DNA of 64,000 bases from Lacipirellula parvula (GTDB taxonomy: Bacteria > Planctomycetota > Planctomycetia > Pirellulales > Lacipirellulaceae), in contig NZ_AP021861.1 of assembly GCF_009177095.1 (NCBI RefSeq), forward strand, positions 1,904,501 to 1,968,500, read 5' to 3'. The notes under the pieces are model-generated. The model was not told the origin of the DNA. It saw only the letters and a program-made list of their open reading frames with translations, and did no database searches. Each line of letters opens with the position of its first letter. Position 1 is the stretch's first letter. The translations under genes and the position numbers were made by a program. Shown here in pieces: positions 54,474-62,942 of this stretch.

Positions 54474-54959
54474 ATGTTCGTCGATTTTGAAGTCACCAAC
54501 TGCTCTCGCCAATGCGCCGCCAGCGGGCGAACCCTGGCGCCGGGCGAGACGTACTTCTCGACGCTGCAGGTCGATGGCGGCAAAACGGTGCGAGCCGACT
54601 ACAGCGCGGCCGAGTGGCGCGGCGCCCCGGAGTCGGCGATCGCGTGGTGGAAAGCCGCGATGCCGGCGGGCGACGCGAACAAACCAAAGCTCGCGCCGCA
54701 CGACGTGCTGATTAACTTGTTCGCCGATCTCGCGGAGCGTCCTGAAGAAGCCGACTTCCGTTACGTGTTAGGACTGCTACTCATCCGTCGGCGGCTGTTG
54801 AAGTTGGAAGAGACGCAACGCGATGCCTTCGGCGAACTGATGATTCTCGATTGCCCGCGACGGAACGAACAATTCGAACTCAGAGCGACGACGCCTGATC
54901 CCATGCAAACCGAGCAGTTGCAGCAGCGCATGATCGAGCTGCTCTACGGCGGCGAGTGA
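54474..54959 (+). CDS. Planctomycete conserved hypothetical protein
   Basis: 161 residues from the ATG at 54474; the frame extends 31 codons up but those are Ser/Arg-rich. It begins MFVDFEVTNCSRQCAASGRT, with two Cys in the first 14 residues, and continues LAPGETYFSTLQVDGGKTVR and WRGAPESAIAWWKAAMP. The later part is helical (FADLAERPEEADFRYVLGLL). A Cys-x3-Cys start suggests a zinc-binding strand pair. The role is unknown. It ends 15 bases before the lipoprotein gene, so they form an operon. Confidence 0.75.
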   Translation: MFVDFEVTNCSRQCAASGRTLAPGETYFSTLQVDGGKTVRADYSAAEWRGAPESAIAWWKAAMPAGDANKPKLAPHDVLINLFADLAERPEEADFRYVLGLLLIRRRLLKLEETQRDAFGELMILDCPRRNEQFELRATTPDPMQTEQLQQRMIELLYGGE

Positions 54960-54973
54960 AGGAGACTCATGAC

Positions 54974-56191
54974 ATGCGGAACAGTGCTCAAAACTTATCG
55001 TCTAACCTCTCCCTGCAAGGAAGAGGAATCCTCTCCACGCTCTTGCTCCTCGGCCTGGTCTTCTCCACCACCGGCGCCTCGTGCACGCGCACAATGCGTA
55101 GCCCCTTCACCGCCTGGCAGCCGCCGGCGCCACAGGTGCTAATGACCGGCTCCTCGCTCGATCAAGTAATCGCGGCAGTGAACGCCAACGCGGCCCGCAT
55201 CCAAAGCATTCAAACCAACAACGCCTCGATCACCGTCCCCGGCATGCCCGGCATTCCGCTCTTGGGCGGCAAGATCGCCGCGCAACGCCCCGGTCGCTTC
55301 CACCTCGTCGCCGGCACCGCGATCACGGGCGACGAAGTCGACATGGGTTCGAACGACGACCTCTTCTGGTTCTGGGTCCGCCGCAACGAACCGCCGGCGC
55401 TGTTCTACGCTCGCCACAGCCAGTTCGCCGGCAGCGCGGCGCAGCAGATGATGCCGATCGAGCCGCAGTGGCTGCTTGATGCGATGGGCTTCACCGAATT
55501 TCGCCCCGGCGATCAACACACCGGCCCCGTCCCCGTGGGCGACGGCAAGGTCGAGATCACCTCAGTCATTCAATCGCCGACCGGTCAGCTGACAAAGCGG
55601 ACCGTCGTCGACGCCACCCGCGCGCTGGTGCTCGAGCAGCACGTCTACAACGCCCAGGGTACTCGAATCGCTAGCGCCGTGGCGAAGTCGCACTACTACA
55701 GCGAACCGCTGAAAATCTCGCTGCCTCAAAAGGTAGAGATCACCATGCCGGCCGCCGACCTGTCGCTCTCGATCGACATGGGGACGATCGAAATCAACAC
55801 GCTCGCCGAGAACCCACAGCTGTGGGCGATGCCGTCGAAGCCTGGCGTGCCGCTCACCGATCTCGGCGCGATCCAAACCTCGGCCGCGCCGCAGCGGATG
55901 GGCGACCAACTCACCGGCGCCAACTGGTACGGCCCCGGCCCCGCGGCTGGCCAAACGCCGCCGGCCGCCGTCTACGGGCAGGCGCCAAGCATCCCGATGG
56001 CGCCGCCGCACACGAACGCGCCGCTCGCCGCCATGCCGCAAGCCATGCCAAGTTCGCCGGCTCCGCAGTTCGTGCCGCCGAACGGCGTCGAGCTTCCCGC
56101 CGCGCAAGTGGCGACGCAGCCGTCGCCGTACGCGATCCCGCAGCAACTCCCGTCCGGCGGCGTGTCAGATGCGGGGGCGTTCGTGCGCTAG
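54974..56191 (+). CDS. Exported lipoprotein-like protein, planctomycete type
   Basis: 405 residues from ATG 54974 (AAGGAGA upstream); a GTG at 54956 would overlap the previous stop. A signal (LLLLGLVFSTTGASC) with the lipobox-like TGASC gives Cys at about 37. The mature part resembles LolA/outer-membrane-lipoprotein-type folds: SLDQVIAAVNANAARIQSIQ, RPGRFHLVAGTAITGDEVDM, PTGQLTKRTVVDATRALVLE. The last 120 residues are Pro/Ala/Gln-rich and disordered. It probably lies in the periplasm or outer membrane. The partner is the preceding gene. Confidence 0.7.
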   Translation: MRNSAQNLSSNLSLQGRGILSTLLLLGLVFSTTGASCTRTMRSPFTAWQPPAPQVLMTGSSLDQVIAAVNANAARIQSIQTNNASITVPGMPGIPLLGGKIAAQRPGRFHLVAGTAITGDEVDMGSNDDLFWFWVRRNEPPALFYARHSQFAGSAAQQMMPIEPQWLLDAMGFTEFRPGDQHTGPVPVGDGKVEITSVIQSPTGQLTKRTVVDATRALVLEQHVYNAQGTRIASAVAKSHYYSEPLKISLPQKVEITMPAADLSLSIDMGTIEINTLAENPQLWAMPSKPGVPLTDLGAIQTSAAPQRMGDQLTGANWYGPGPAAGQTPPAAVYGQAPSIPMAPPHTNAPLAAMPQAMPSSPAPQFVPPNGVELPAAQVATQPSPYAIPQQLPSGGVSDAGAFVR

Positions 56192-56268
56192 ACGCACGTA
56201 GCGATGCTCACAACACGCTCCTGCCCCCGGCCTACGAAACTTAATCGAGTGCCGGCGCCGCCATGAGA

Positions 56269-56376
56269 AATGTTGTGGCTCCCTCCCCCTGGAGGGGAGG
56301 GCTGGGGAGGGGGGATGAACCCGGGTACCCGCTGCCGTCACCCCTCCCTAACCCTCCCCCTCAAGGGGAGGGGACC
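56269..56376. repeat. Dispersed 108-bp palindromic repeat, copy 2
   Basis: Matches 51812-51920 over its whole length with one substitution and one missing A. Like copy 1, it lies between convergent genes, here the lipoprotein gene and the thermonuclease gene. Confidence 0.75.
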
Positions 56377-56435
56377 AGATGGTTTAATTTTCTCAGTGAT
56401 TCCGGCGGCGTTTCCAATGCCGGGACGTTCGCACG

Positions 56436-57011
56436 CTAGTTCGCGCTCCAGATCCCGCGCCGCGCACGCTTGGCTTCTTGCTGCGCGCGCCGCAGCACTT
56501 CCTTCTTCCGCGGGCTGAAGTCGTACCCCAACGTCGCCCGCGCAAGTCCCGCGCGAACAAGCTCCTCATTCAGCATCCGGTCGCCGCTCCACGCAAACGC
56601 GAGATACCGCCCGTGCCGATCAACCGACTCGCCATCAACTTCGATGCGCAGTTGATTACCCGCATCGCGGACGAACTGCTTCGTAAACGCACTCGCCTCG
56701 GGCCCAAACGGTTCCACGGGCCAGTCAGGCTTCACCGACTCGGGCGAGTTGACCCCTTGCAGCCGCAGACGGCGATGGCCTTCGAGCAGCAGCGTATCGC
56801 CATCGACGACGCGCTCGACGCGGTAGAGGCCAGGCTCCAAGCCCGCCTGTGAAGTCGCAACTCCGCCGCTACCGCTGCGGCCACCGTTACCACCACTTGG
56901 CCGCGGCGAATCGAGCGTCCAATCGCCGCTCCACCATCGGAACAGTCCGAGCACAATCACGCCCACGATCGCGGCGAGTTCCCGCCAATACGACCGGCGA
57001 TAGCGTCTCAT
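56436..57011 (-). CDS. Thermonuclease (SNase) family protein, membrane-anchored
   Basis: 191 residues. One N-terminal membrane segment (LAAIVGVIVLGLFRWW) and a Gly/Ser linker (to about 58) precede the SNase domain: VVDGDTLLLEGHRRLRLQGV, NSPES, then the Arg/Glu residues in VDRHGRYLAFAW and ARATLGYDFS. SNase cleaves DNA and RNA with calcium. The catalytic Asp/Arg/Glu positions look conserved. It is probably outside the cytoplasm. It is convergent with the lipoprotein gene across repeat copy 2. Confidence 0.85.
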   Translation of the reverse strand: MRRYRRSYWRELAAIVGVIVLGLFRWWSGDWTLDSPRPSGGNGGRSGSGGVATSQAGLEPGLYRVERVVDGDTLLLEGHRRLRLQGVNSPESVKPDWPVEPFGPEASAFTKQFVRDAGNQLRIEVDGESVDRHGRYLAFAWSGDRMLNEELVRAGLARATLGYDFSPRKKEVLRRAQQEAKRARRGIWSAN

Positions 57012-57092
57012 GGGCCAATCGCCGCGGGGCGTCTATGACAAGAGATTGCGAAGAGAAAAGTTGAGCGAGCAGGCTCAGTCGGCTGCGAACAG

Positions 57093-57398
57093 CTAGTTCT
57101 GGCTGAATCCAAGCTCATGCAGCCCGACGCGACCGAGCGGGTTCTTCAGGTAAGCGTTGCGACACTTGCTGCACAGGTCGTAGCGCTTCTGTTGGTAGAC
57201 GTCGTCGCTGATCCGTTCATCCTCAGCGTCGTCGAGCCGATCGAGAATGTCTTGAATTTCTTGCAAGTGGTCGTGCTCGTCTTCCAACTCGCTGTCCATC
57301 GGATCGAGCGCGGCGTAAACCTCCAACCGAACGACATAGCGTAATTCGCGCTCCGGGTCGATCACCCGTTTGCAGCAATCGCATGTGAAGTGAAGCAT
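57093..57398 (-). CDS. Small zinc-ribbon-like protein
   Basis: 101 residues from ATG 57398 (GAGGA upstream); a TTG at 57419 is less likely. MLHFTCDCCKRVIDPERELR at the start and YDLCSKCRNAYLKNPLGR near the end give a CxxC pair at each side of an acidic helical middle (SELEDEHDHLQEIQDILDRL). This is a planctomycete conserved small zinc protein. The role is unknown. Confidence 0.75.
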   Translation of the reverse strand: MLHFTCDCCKRVIDPERELRYVVRLEVYAALDPMDSELEDEHDHLQEIQDILDRLDDAEDERISDDVYQQKRYDLCSKCRNAYLKNPLGRVGLHELGFSQN

Positions 57399-58123
57399 GG
57401 CCAGCGTCCTCTGCGACAAGTTCGTAAAACGATACGCTCTGTTCCGTTGAGCGCCCCTGAAGATTCATCCTAACGACAGGATGAAGCGGCTCGCAAGTTA
57501 ATCATCAATCTTTCCACAACCTGCCAACCGCGCCGCGAAAACTTCGCGCGACATAAACTCGCGCGCTCCCCCATGTGCGGCATCTCCTCCGTGAGGAAGG
57601 TTCACGGAATGGCAAATGCCGTGCCTAATGTAGGATTTGCGCGATTTCACAACGACGTTTGAAACACGCTCTTCGCCGCGAATCTCGCTGCGAAATCGCC
57701 CGGCAACGGTGCGAGCGACGAAGCGGCGCACGCCCCCCGCGTGCCGACAGACTGAGCCGTTGCCGCCGTGAAATCGCGCAGACCGCGCTGGTTTTGCCGA
57801 AAACAGGCGACTAGAATGCAAGTGACGCCACTCGCTTCCGTCGACTCGCTGTGCTTCGGACTCAGCTTCCGAAGCCCCTCAGTTGCCGCGCGACGGCGAC
57901 ATTGGTCTCGGGTCCCGGGCGCTGCTGCGTCCTGCCTAGCAGCGCCTTTCCTTCATACGTCATTAGCGCTCGTCGCCCAGAATGTGGGCAGCGATCGCAG
58001 CGAAGAAGCGCATGCGTCGTTCGAGCTTTCGAACCGCGTGAGCCTCTCCGCTACCGGCGTAGGCGGAAATGGCTTCGTCGTCGGCTACGTGTGACGACAT
58101 GCTTGTTGGGGAGACTACCGCGA
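57399..58123. other. Intergenic region with one hairpin, no supported gene
   Basis: 725 bases upstream of both the zinc-ribbon gene (minus) and the HNH gene (plus). TTCATCCT (57464-57471) and AGGATGAA (57478-57485) form an 8-bp hairpin about 65 bases before the zinc-ribbon start. Frames in 57498-58080 look like shadows. A small RNA cannot be excluded. Confidence 0.4.
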
Positions 58124-58762
58124 ATGTCGACTGCTGATGCCAGCGGGCTCAATGCCAGCGTGCTCATCTTGAACCGGCATTACATGGCCGTTCACGTCGT
58201 CAACGTACGGCGTGCGTTCGGCCTGCTGGTCAACGCGTTGGCCGAAGTCATCCACATCGAGGATGGCGCCTACACGAATCATGATTTCGACTCCTGGCGC
58301 GAAATCAGCGAATTGCGGGCCACGTTTAAGGAACGCGAAGCCCACGACGATTGGATCCGCAGCGTCAACTTCGACATCTGCGTGCCGCGCGTCCTGCGGC
58401 TGCTCCACTACGATCGCCTGCCGAAGCAGCAAGTGCGGCTCAACCGCCGCAACATCTTCGCCCGCGACGCGAACCTCTGCCAATACTGCGGCAAGAAGTT
58501 TCCCACGAGCGAGCTGAGCCTCGACCACGTCCTGCCGACGTGCCGCGGCGGCGGCGCGAGCTGGGAGAACCTCGTCTGCGCGTGCGTCCGCTGCAACGTC
58601 CGTAAGGGAGGCCGCACGCCGCAAGAAGCCGGCATGAAGCTGATCCAAAAGCCGGTGCGCCCCAAGCGGAGCCCGATGCTAACGATCAAACTCGGCAACC
58701 CAAAATACGCCAGCTGGAAAAACTTTCTCGACAGCGCGTACTGGACAGTTGATCTGAAGTAA
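58124..58762 (+). CDS. HNH endonuclease
   Basis: 212 residues from ATG 58124 (GGGGAG upstream). The C-terminal half is an HNH domain: RDANLCQYCGKKF and CVRCN give the zinc Cys pairs, LSLDHVLPTCRGGGASWENL carries the catalytic DH and N. The N-terminal half (VLILNRHYMAVHVVNVRRAF) is conserved in the family found in many planctomycetes and cyanobacteria. It is likely a DNA nuclease or repair nicking enzyme. No intron or mobile context is seen, so it looks like a stable chromosomal gene. Confidence 0.9.
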   Translation: MSTADASGLNASVLILNRHYMAVHVVNVRRAFGLLVNALAEVIHIEDGAYTNHDFDSWREISELRATFKEREAHDDWIRSVNFDICVPRVLRLLHYDRLPKQQVRLNRRNIFARDANLCQYCGKKFPTSELSLDHVLPTCRGGGASWENLVCACVRCNVRKGGRTPQEAGMKLIQKPVRPKRSPMLTIKLGNPKYASWKNFLDSAYWTVDLK

Positions 58763-58829
58763 CCGCCAGTAGCCGCGGGTCAACGACCCGCCGGAGCGCC
58801 ACTTCATCGACTTCACTCCCCACAAAAAA

Positions 58830-58862
58830 ACGAGCCTTCAACGCCCAGCGTTGAAGGCTCGT
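58830..58862. terminator. Intrinsic terminator between convergent genes
   Basis: ACGAGCCTTCAACGC and GCGTTGAAGGCTCGT form a perfect 15-bp stem with a CCA loop. Seven As on the left give a U-run for minus-strand transcripts, so it mainly ends the ferredoxin gene; the HNH gene reaches it from the other side. Confidence 0.9.
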
Positions 58863-58895
58863 TCGCTTTGATCTCATCAACCGCCAACCGCGAGC

Positions 58896-59174
58896 TTAGT
58901 TCCCCGCGAGCGGTTCTTTCTTTTCAGTGATCCCTGGACACTGCGGCGCCATTTCGGCGTTCAGTTCCGTAAAGCCCTTCCACTCTTCCGGCACGTTATC
59001 TTCGTGGAAGATGGCTTCAACCGGACACTCCGGCACGCACGCTTCGCAATCGATGCATTCGTCCGGGTGGATGTACAGGATCTGCTCACCCTCGTAGAAA
59101 CACTCGACCGGGCATACCACCACGCAGTCGGTGTACTTGCAAGCAAAGCACGGCTCGCACACAACGTGGGTCAT
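58896..59174 (-). CDS. fdxA: Ferredoxin, 7Fe type
   Basis: 92 residues; AGGAGA lies 8 bases before the ATG. Two cluster-binding segments are [20 protein letters not shown] and [17 protein letters not shown]. The order (Cys-x7-Cys for the first, full Cys-x2-Cys-x2-Cys-x3-Cys-Pro for the second) is that of 3Fe-4S/4Fe-4S ferredoxins. It carries electrons at low potential in the cytoplasm. It has its own promoter region and a terminator. Confidence 0.93.
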   Translation of the reverse strand: MTHVVCEPCFACKYTDCVVVCPVECFYEGEQILYIHPDECIDCEACVPECPVEAIFHEDNVPEEWKGFTELNAEMAPQCPGITEKKEPLAGN

Positions 59175-59608
59175 CTTCGGAAATCTCCTTCTATCGCGAT
59201 CTGTCGCAGCAACGCGAATGAGTGGACTGGCTGGTTCAGCCGAAGCCGATTCCGCCGCCGGAATTCAGCCATCGCCCGACAATCCGGACGACGCTCCTAT
59301 CCTAGCACTGTCGTTTCAACGGCGACAAGTATTGATGAGCGAACGACTTTCGGCCATCGGCTTTTCGCCGCGGCAATCTTAGATTCGGCCAAATCGAGCG
59401 TCAACCCAAGGAAAACCTTGCCCAATCGCGACTTTCGCCGGCAATCGCAGCCTCCTCGACCAGCTAAAACCCCGCGGACCCCGACATTATCTTGCTCCGC
59501 GCTCCCTGGCTATCTAGAATCGGATGGAGCGGTTGCGACCCTTGGCGCGCTATTCGCTCACGAGGCCAGGAGCTGTATGGGGCTCAACCAATAAGGTGGT
59601 GAATCGAC
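59175..59608. other. Intergenic region, no supported gene
   Basis: 434 bases between the divergent ferredoxin and sigma factor genes. It must hold both promoters. No palindrome or conserved frame is seen. Confidence 0.4.
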
Positions 59609-60163
59609 GTGGCGCTTTCCGACATCGACCGCAATCTGCTGGAACGCTGCCTCGCCCGCAAACCGCGGGCGTGGGAAGATTTCGTAGATCGCTTCACCGG
59701 CCTCGTGATTCACGTTGTGAACCACACCGCTCGCTGCCGCTCGCTGATGCTCAGCTCGGCTGATCGCGAAGACCTCACCGCGGAAGTTTTGCTAGCAATC
59801 GTCCGCGACGACTTCGCCGTGCTCCGCCACTTCCGCGGCAAGAGTAGCCTGGCGACGTACCTCACCGTGGTAGCCCGCCGGGTCGTCGTGCGGAAGCTCG
59901 TCGACACCCGCACGGCCACGCCGCTTGGCTCAGCCGACGTCGCCGCCGACGGCTCCGCCAACGAACAGCGGATGACCGACCGCGAAGAGGTGGAAGCTCT
60001 CATGGAACACCTCGACGACAGCGAAGCCGCCGTCGTCCGGATGTACCACTTGGAAGGTAAAACTTACCAAGAGATCAGCCGCACCACCGGCATGCCGACC
60101 AACAGCGTCGGCCCAATGCTGACGCGAGCCCGCGCCAAGCTTCGCAACGCGAGCGCCAGGTAG
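59609..60163 (+). CDS. ECF-type RNA polymerase sigma factor
   Basis: 184 residues from GTG at 59609, with AAGGTGGTGA upstream. Region 2 (about 20-95) has FVDRFTGLVIHVV, SADREDLTAEVLLAIVRDDF and FRGKSSLATYLTVVARRVVV. Region 4 (about 125-180) has LDDSEAAVVRMYHLEGKTYQ, EISRTTGMPTNSVGPMLTRA, the -35 reading helix-turn-helix. No anti-sigma gene lies beside it. It is a member of the planctomycete-expanded sigma-70 families. Confidence 0.9.
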   Translation: MALSDIDRNLLERCLARKPRAWEDFVDRFTGLVIHVVNHTARCRSLMLSSADREDLTAEVLLAIVRDDFAVLRHFRGKSSLATYLTVVARRVVVRKLVDTRTATPLGSADVAADGSANEQRMTDREEVEALMEHLDDSEAAVVRMYHLEGKTYQEISRTTGMPTNSVGPMLTRARAKLRNASAR

Positions 60164-60224
60164 GTTGGGCTTTCAGCCCGACTCGGTGCGCTGTCGGCTG
60201 GCGCTGTTCGGATATTGTCTGTGC

Positions 60225-60315
60225 TGTGGGAGGCGTCTCCGACGCCGATATCGCTCACCACATGTAACCGACATTGCCTCGCCACGCCGCATCGGGGTCG
60301 GAGACCCCTCCCACA
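60225..60315. repeat. Inverted repeat pair in intergenic region
   Basis: TGTGGGAGGCGTCTCCGAC (from 60225) and its near-complement ending CCTCCCACA (60291-60315) form a 25-base stem with three mismatches around a 41-base loop. It lies between the convergent sigma factor and acetyltransferase genes, so it may help terminate both. A short REP-like hairpin GGGCTTTCAGCCC precedes it at about 60168. Confidence 0.55.
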
Positions 60316-60346
60316 GATGCGTTCAGCGAAGTGGTTGTAGCGATGT

Positions 60347-60922
60347 TCAGAACCCCGGCCCGCGCAAATCAATCGTCCCGCTCGGCCAATGCTCGCCGCC
60401 GGGATATCTCATCACCAGCTCATCCCAAAACGGCGACGACTTAGGCTCAGCGCCGAGCGAGTTGATGAACGGATTGAGCGCCCGCACGCAGCCGAGCTTC
60501 TCGTAGAAGCCGCACGTCTTGAAGTTAGTTTGAAAGAGCGCGAACGGATACTCGCCGGAGTCGACCAATCCGAACGCCGCGCGAACGATCAGCTCGCCTA
60601 AGCCGCGGCCGCGCATCGCGCCGTCGGTGCACACGCGAGCCAATCCGCCGATCGTCATGTCGCCTTGCGACGTTCTGATCTCGCGCGGCAGCATCGCCGC
60701 ATGGGCGATCACGCGATCGTCTTCCACCACCACGAGCGACCGCGGCGCTGGGCCAGGCTTGCCGCGGAACTGTTGCCCGAGCGCCAGCTGTTGCTCCGCC
60801 CGATCGGCCGCGGTGAGATGGGGTTTGGGCCATACCTGAGCGACCAATTCCCCAATCGCCCGCGCCTGGGCAGGAGTGAACTCGCGCACGTCCCAAATCT
60901 CGACGGGCATAGCGGCAATCAC
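60347..60922 (-). CDS. GNAT family N-acetyltransferase
   Basis: 191 residues from GTG at 60922, with GAGG 10 bases upstream; an ATG at 60910 is a fair alternative. GNAT motifs are visible: VVEDDRVIAHAAMLPREIRT, GGLARVCTDGAMRGRGLGEL (acetyl-CoA pyrophosphate loop) and FYEKLGCVRAL. The acceptor substrate cannot be told. The gene is convergent with the sigma factor gene. Confidence 0.85.
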   Translation of the reverse strand: MIAAMPVEIWDVREFTPAQARAIGELVAQVWPKPHLTAADRAEQQLALGQQFRGKPGPAPRSLVVVEDDRVIAHAAMLPREIRTSQGDMTIGGLARVCTDGAMRGRGLGELIVRAAFGLVDSGEYPFALFQTNFKTCGFYEKLGCVRALNPFINSLGAEPKSSPFWDELVMRYPGGEHWPSGTIDLRGPGF

Positions 60923-61332
60923 GGCGGACCATCCTCGTAGCGAACCAGTGGCGTAACCCTATCAAAGGGTACGTCACGCCGCCAAGCCGAGGTCGCGCCG
61001 AGGGGGATTTTCACGGCCCCGGCAGCGTTTCGCGGAACCGCAACAAGGCTTTCGCATGACGAGAAGCTGCCCAAAAAATCGGTTCGACACGGTTCACCCG
61101 CACATCTGCCGCTGCAATTTGGTGCAGCGAGGGGCCCGTGTGCCAGAGCCCGCGTGATTCCTAGCCCCGGGCTCCGCCCGGGGGTGACTTACCATGCCGC
61201 AACGCGTCGTCGCACGCAACGCGACCCCCGGGCGGAGCCCGGGGCTAAAAAACAGTACAATAGACTTACGACGCGAGCTGCGAACCGCACATCGCAACCG
61301 CGCAACATCGCCCCTCCAGGACTCCGCCGTCG
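60923..61332. repeat. Intergenic region holding a 24-bp perfect inverted repeat
   Basis: TAGCCCCGGGCTCCGCCCGG (from 61162, to 61185) is repeated exactly in inverse at 61224-61247, with 38 bases between. Each arm is itself a GC-rich hairpin. The remaining part of this 410-base region has no gene. It may be a palindromic dispersed repeat of the genome. Confidence 0.6.
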
Positions 61333-61632
61333 ATGGCCAAGAAATCAAGCACCCGCGACGCCAAGGTCGCCGCCGCTCGCAAACGCAAAGCAGCCGCCAA
61401 CAAAGACGCCGACAAACGGCAACGCGTCGGCAACAAAGGAACCGGCACACAACAAGCCCGCGCCTCGCAAAAGGCGTCCGGCGGATCGAAGCAAGACCGC
61501 GAAGCGACGCGCAGCAAACTGCTGAAGGAAGTCCGCTCGATCGCGATGGGCGCCCTCGTCGCCCTCGAAGAGCAAGACTACGAAGCCGTCCGCAACAGCC
61601 TCATGACGATCGCCCAACGCGGCGATAAGTGA
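61333..61632 (+). CDS. Small basic Ala/Lys/Arg-rich protein
   Basis: 99 residues. The first 65 are strongly basic and low-complexity (MAKKSSTRDAKVAAARKRKA and on), like a histone-H1-type or nucleic-acid-binding tail; the last 35 form an amphipathic helix pair (LKEVRSIAMGALVALEEQDY). It may bind DNA or RNA. The composition is so biased that a shadow cannot be fully excluded, but the C-terminal part looks structured. Confidence 0.55.
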   Translation: MAKKSSTRDAKVAAARKRKAAANKDADKRQRVGNKGTGTQQARASQKASGGSKQDREATRSKLLKEVRSIAMGALVALEEQDYEAVRNSLMTIAQRGDK

Positions 61633-61664
61633 GTCGCATGCGGAGGTAGCCCGCAACTTTTCTG

Positions 61665-61910
61665 CTACGCTCGTCCAAGCCGTGTCCAAATGCTTGTGTC
61701 GGTGACGCGCTCGCGCGTTTCACTGTCAGCAAAGAGCTGGTAGTGGCCGCAGTCAGCGCAGAGCACGGCGTCGAACTTCGCGTAGGAAAAGAGCTGGCCG
61801 AGCTTAGGCAACAAGAAGGGGCCGTAACCGCCGTTCGCGCCGATTTTGGTGGTGTAGAGAGCCGTGCCGTTACAGTGACTGCATTGAGTTGGCAGCGAGT
61901 TGTGAGCCAC
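61665..61910 (-). CDS. Small zinc-ribbon protein
   Basis: 81 residues from GTG at 61910 (GAGGA just upstream); TTG at 61922 is less likely. QCSHCNGTALYTTKIG and VLCADCGHYQLFADSETRER form two CxxC knuckles. Such short ribbon proteins are common in planctomycetes. The role is unknown. Confidence 0.65.
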   Translation of the reverse strand: MAHNSLPTQCSHCNGTALYTTKIGANGGYGPFLLPKLGQLFSYAKFDAVLCADCGHYQLFADSETRERVTDTSIWTRLGRA

Positions 61911-61961
61911 CGGCGTCCTCAATCGAGCTTCAGCAATCCGTGTTGAACCGAATACGCAACG

Positions 61962-62198
61962 CTACCGCGGCGGCAGTTCTTCCGGCCGATGCACGTGATG
62001 TTCCATCGCCACTTCCAAGAACTCCGCAATCTGATCGTCAGTGAATCCGCCGATCGAATCGAAGATCGATTCCTTCACCGTCTGCGCGTCGTACGCGCTC
62101 ACTTGGGTGAGAATCTTCGCGATCTCTTCGGGCGAGTGGCCCCGCTCGGTGAGCCAGGCGATCAGTTCAGCGTGACGAGGATCTGGTGCGTTTTCCAT
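61962..62198 (-). CDS. Small conserved helical protein (78 aa)
   Basis: From ATG 62198; the frame extends 51 codons further but that part is unlike protein. MENAPDPRHAELIAWLTERG, HSPEEIAKILTQVSAYDAQT and VKESIFDSIGGFTDDQIAEF show two or three helices with acidic faces. There is no signal or membrane segment. No family is recognised. Confidence 0.65.
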   Translation of the reverse strand: MENAPDPRHAELIAWLTERGHSPEEIAKILTQVSAYDAQTVKESIFDSIGGFTDDQIAEFLEVAMEHHVHRPEELPPR

Positions 62199-62232
62199 GG
62201 GCCGTGACCTTAACGAGCGTTTAGGGGATTCC

Positions 62233-62796
62233 CTACATTCTAGCTTGGCCGGAGGCTGCAGGGCTGGCAGGCGTTGTAGAGGCGGAATCCATCGCTTCCA
62301 AACCAGCCAGAAACGCTGGCGACATTCCAGAGATCCAATAGAGTCCGTCATAATGCCGGACCACGCGCATCGGATGCGCGTAGATGATCAAGAGGGGCAT
62401 GAGCATGCAAGAAATTACCAGACACGACACAGCCAGGACTAGAAACTCCCCACGGCCGGTCGCTACCGCGACGCCTGCCATCACAATCGACATGGGGAGT
62501 ATGGAAATCAACAAACTTCTCCAGACGAGCCGCCGCCGCCGATACCGTCGCGAAAAACCGGCCTTGAACTTGCAACGCTGACGAACGAACGGCGCCGTGA
62601 TCATGAAGAACGGCCCCATGAACATCAGCATGAGCAGCCAACGGGGAATATATGGCAGGTTCCAAACTTGGTATTCTGAAGACTCGACTGGTTCGTTGGT
62701 GATAATGCACCGCTGCGGCAGCGCGGTTTGCGTCGGAATTACCACGCACGACCCGTCGACCCACGGCTGAAGCTGGGCCGCTTGAGGCTTGGCCAT
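62233..62796 (-). CDS. Membrane protein with three segments
   Basis: 187 residues; GAGGG directly precedes the ATG. A soluble start with Cys (CVVIPTQTALPQRCIITNEP) is followed by hydrophobic segments at about 53-70 (WLLMLMFMGPFFMITAPF), 94-110 (LLISILPMSIVMAGVAV) and 118-140 (VLAVSCLVISCMLMPLLI). The Cys-rich start is typical of planctomycete proteins that begin with a small beta finger. No function is known. Confidence 0.7.
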   Translation of the reverse strand: MAKPQAAQLQPWVDGSCVVIPTQTALPQRCIITNEPVESSEYQVWNLPYIPRWLLMLMFMGPFFMITAPFVRQRCKFKAGFSRRYRRRRLVWRSLLISILPMSIVMAGVAVATGRGEFLVLAVSCLVISCMLMPLLIIYAHPMRVVRHYDGLYWISGMSPAFLAGLEAMDSASTTPASPAASGQARM

Positions 62797-62942
62797 TGTG
62801 CCCTCGCTGCAGCAAGAGGTTGGAAATCCAAGCAGCCGCGATTGGCGGCGTTTGGAAAGAGGATAATAGCAGTTGTTGAATCAGGTGCCAACGCCGCGTT
62901 CCGCTTGGTGAGTCGCCGGTTCAGAGCCGAAGGTCAGTAAGC

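Noticed and set aside
57498-57821. 107-codon minus-strand frame
   Set aside because: Arg-rich, no start signal; probably non-coding.
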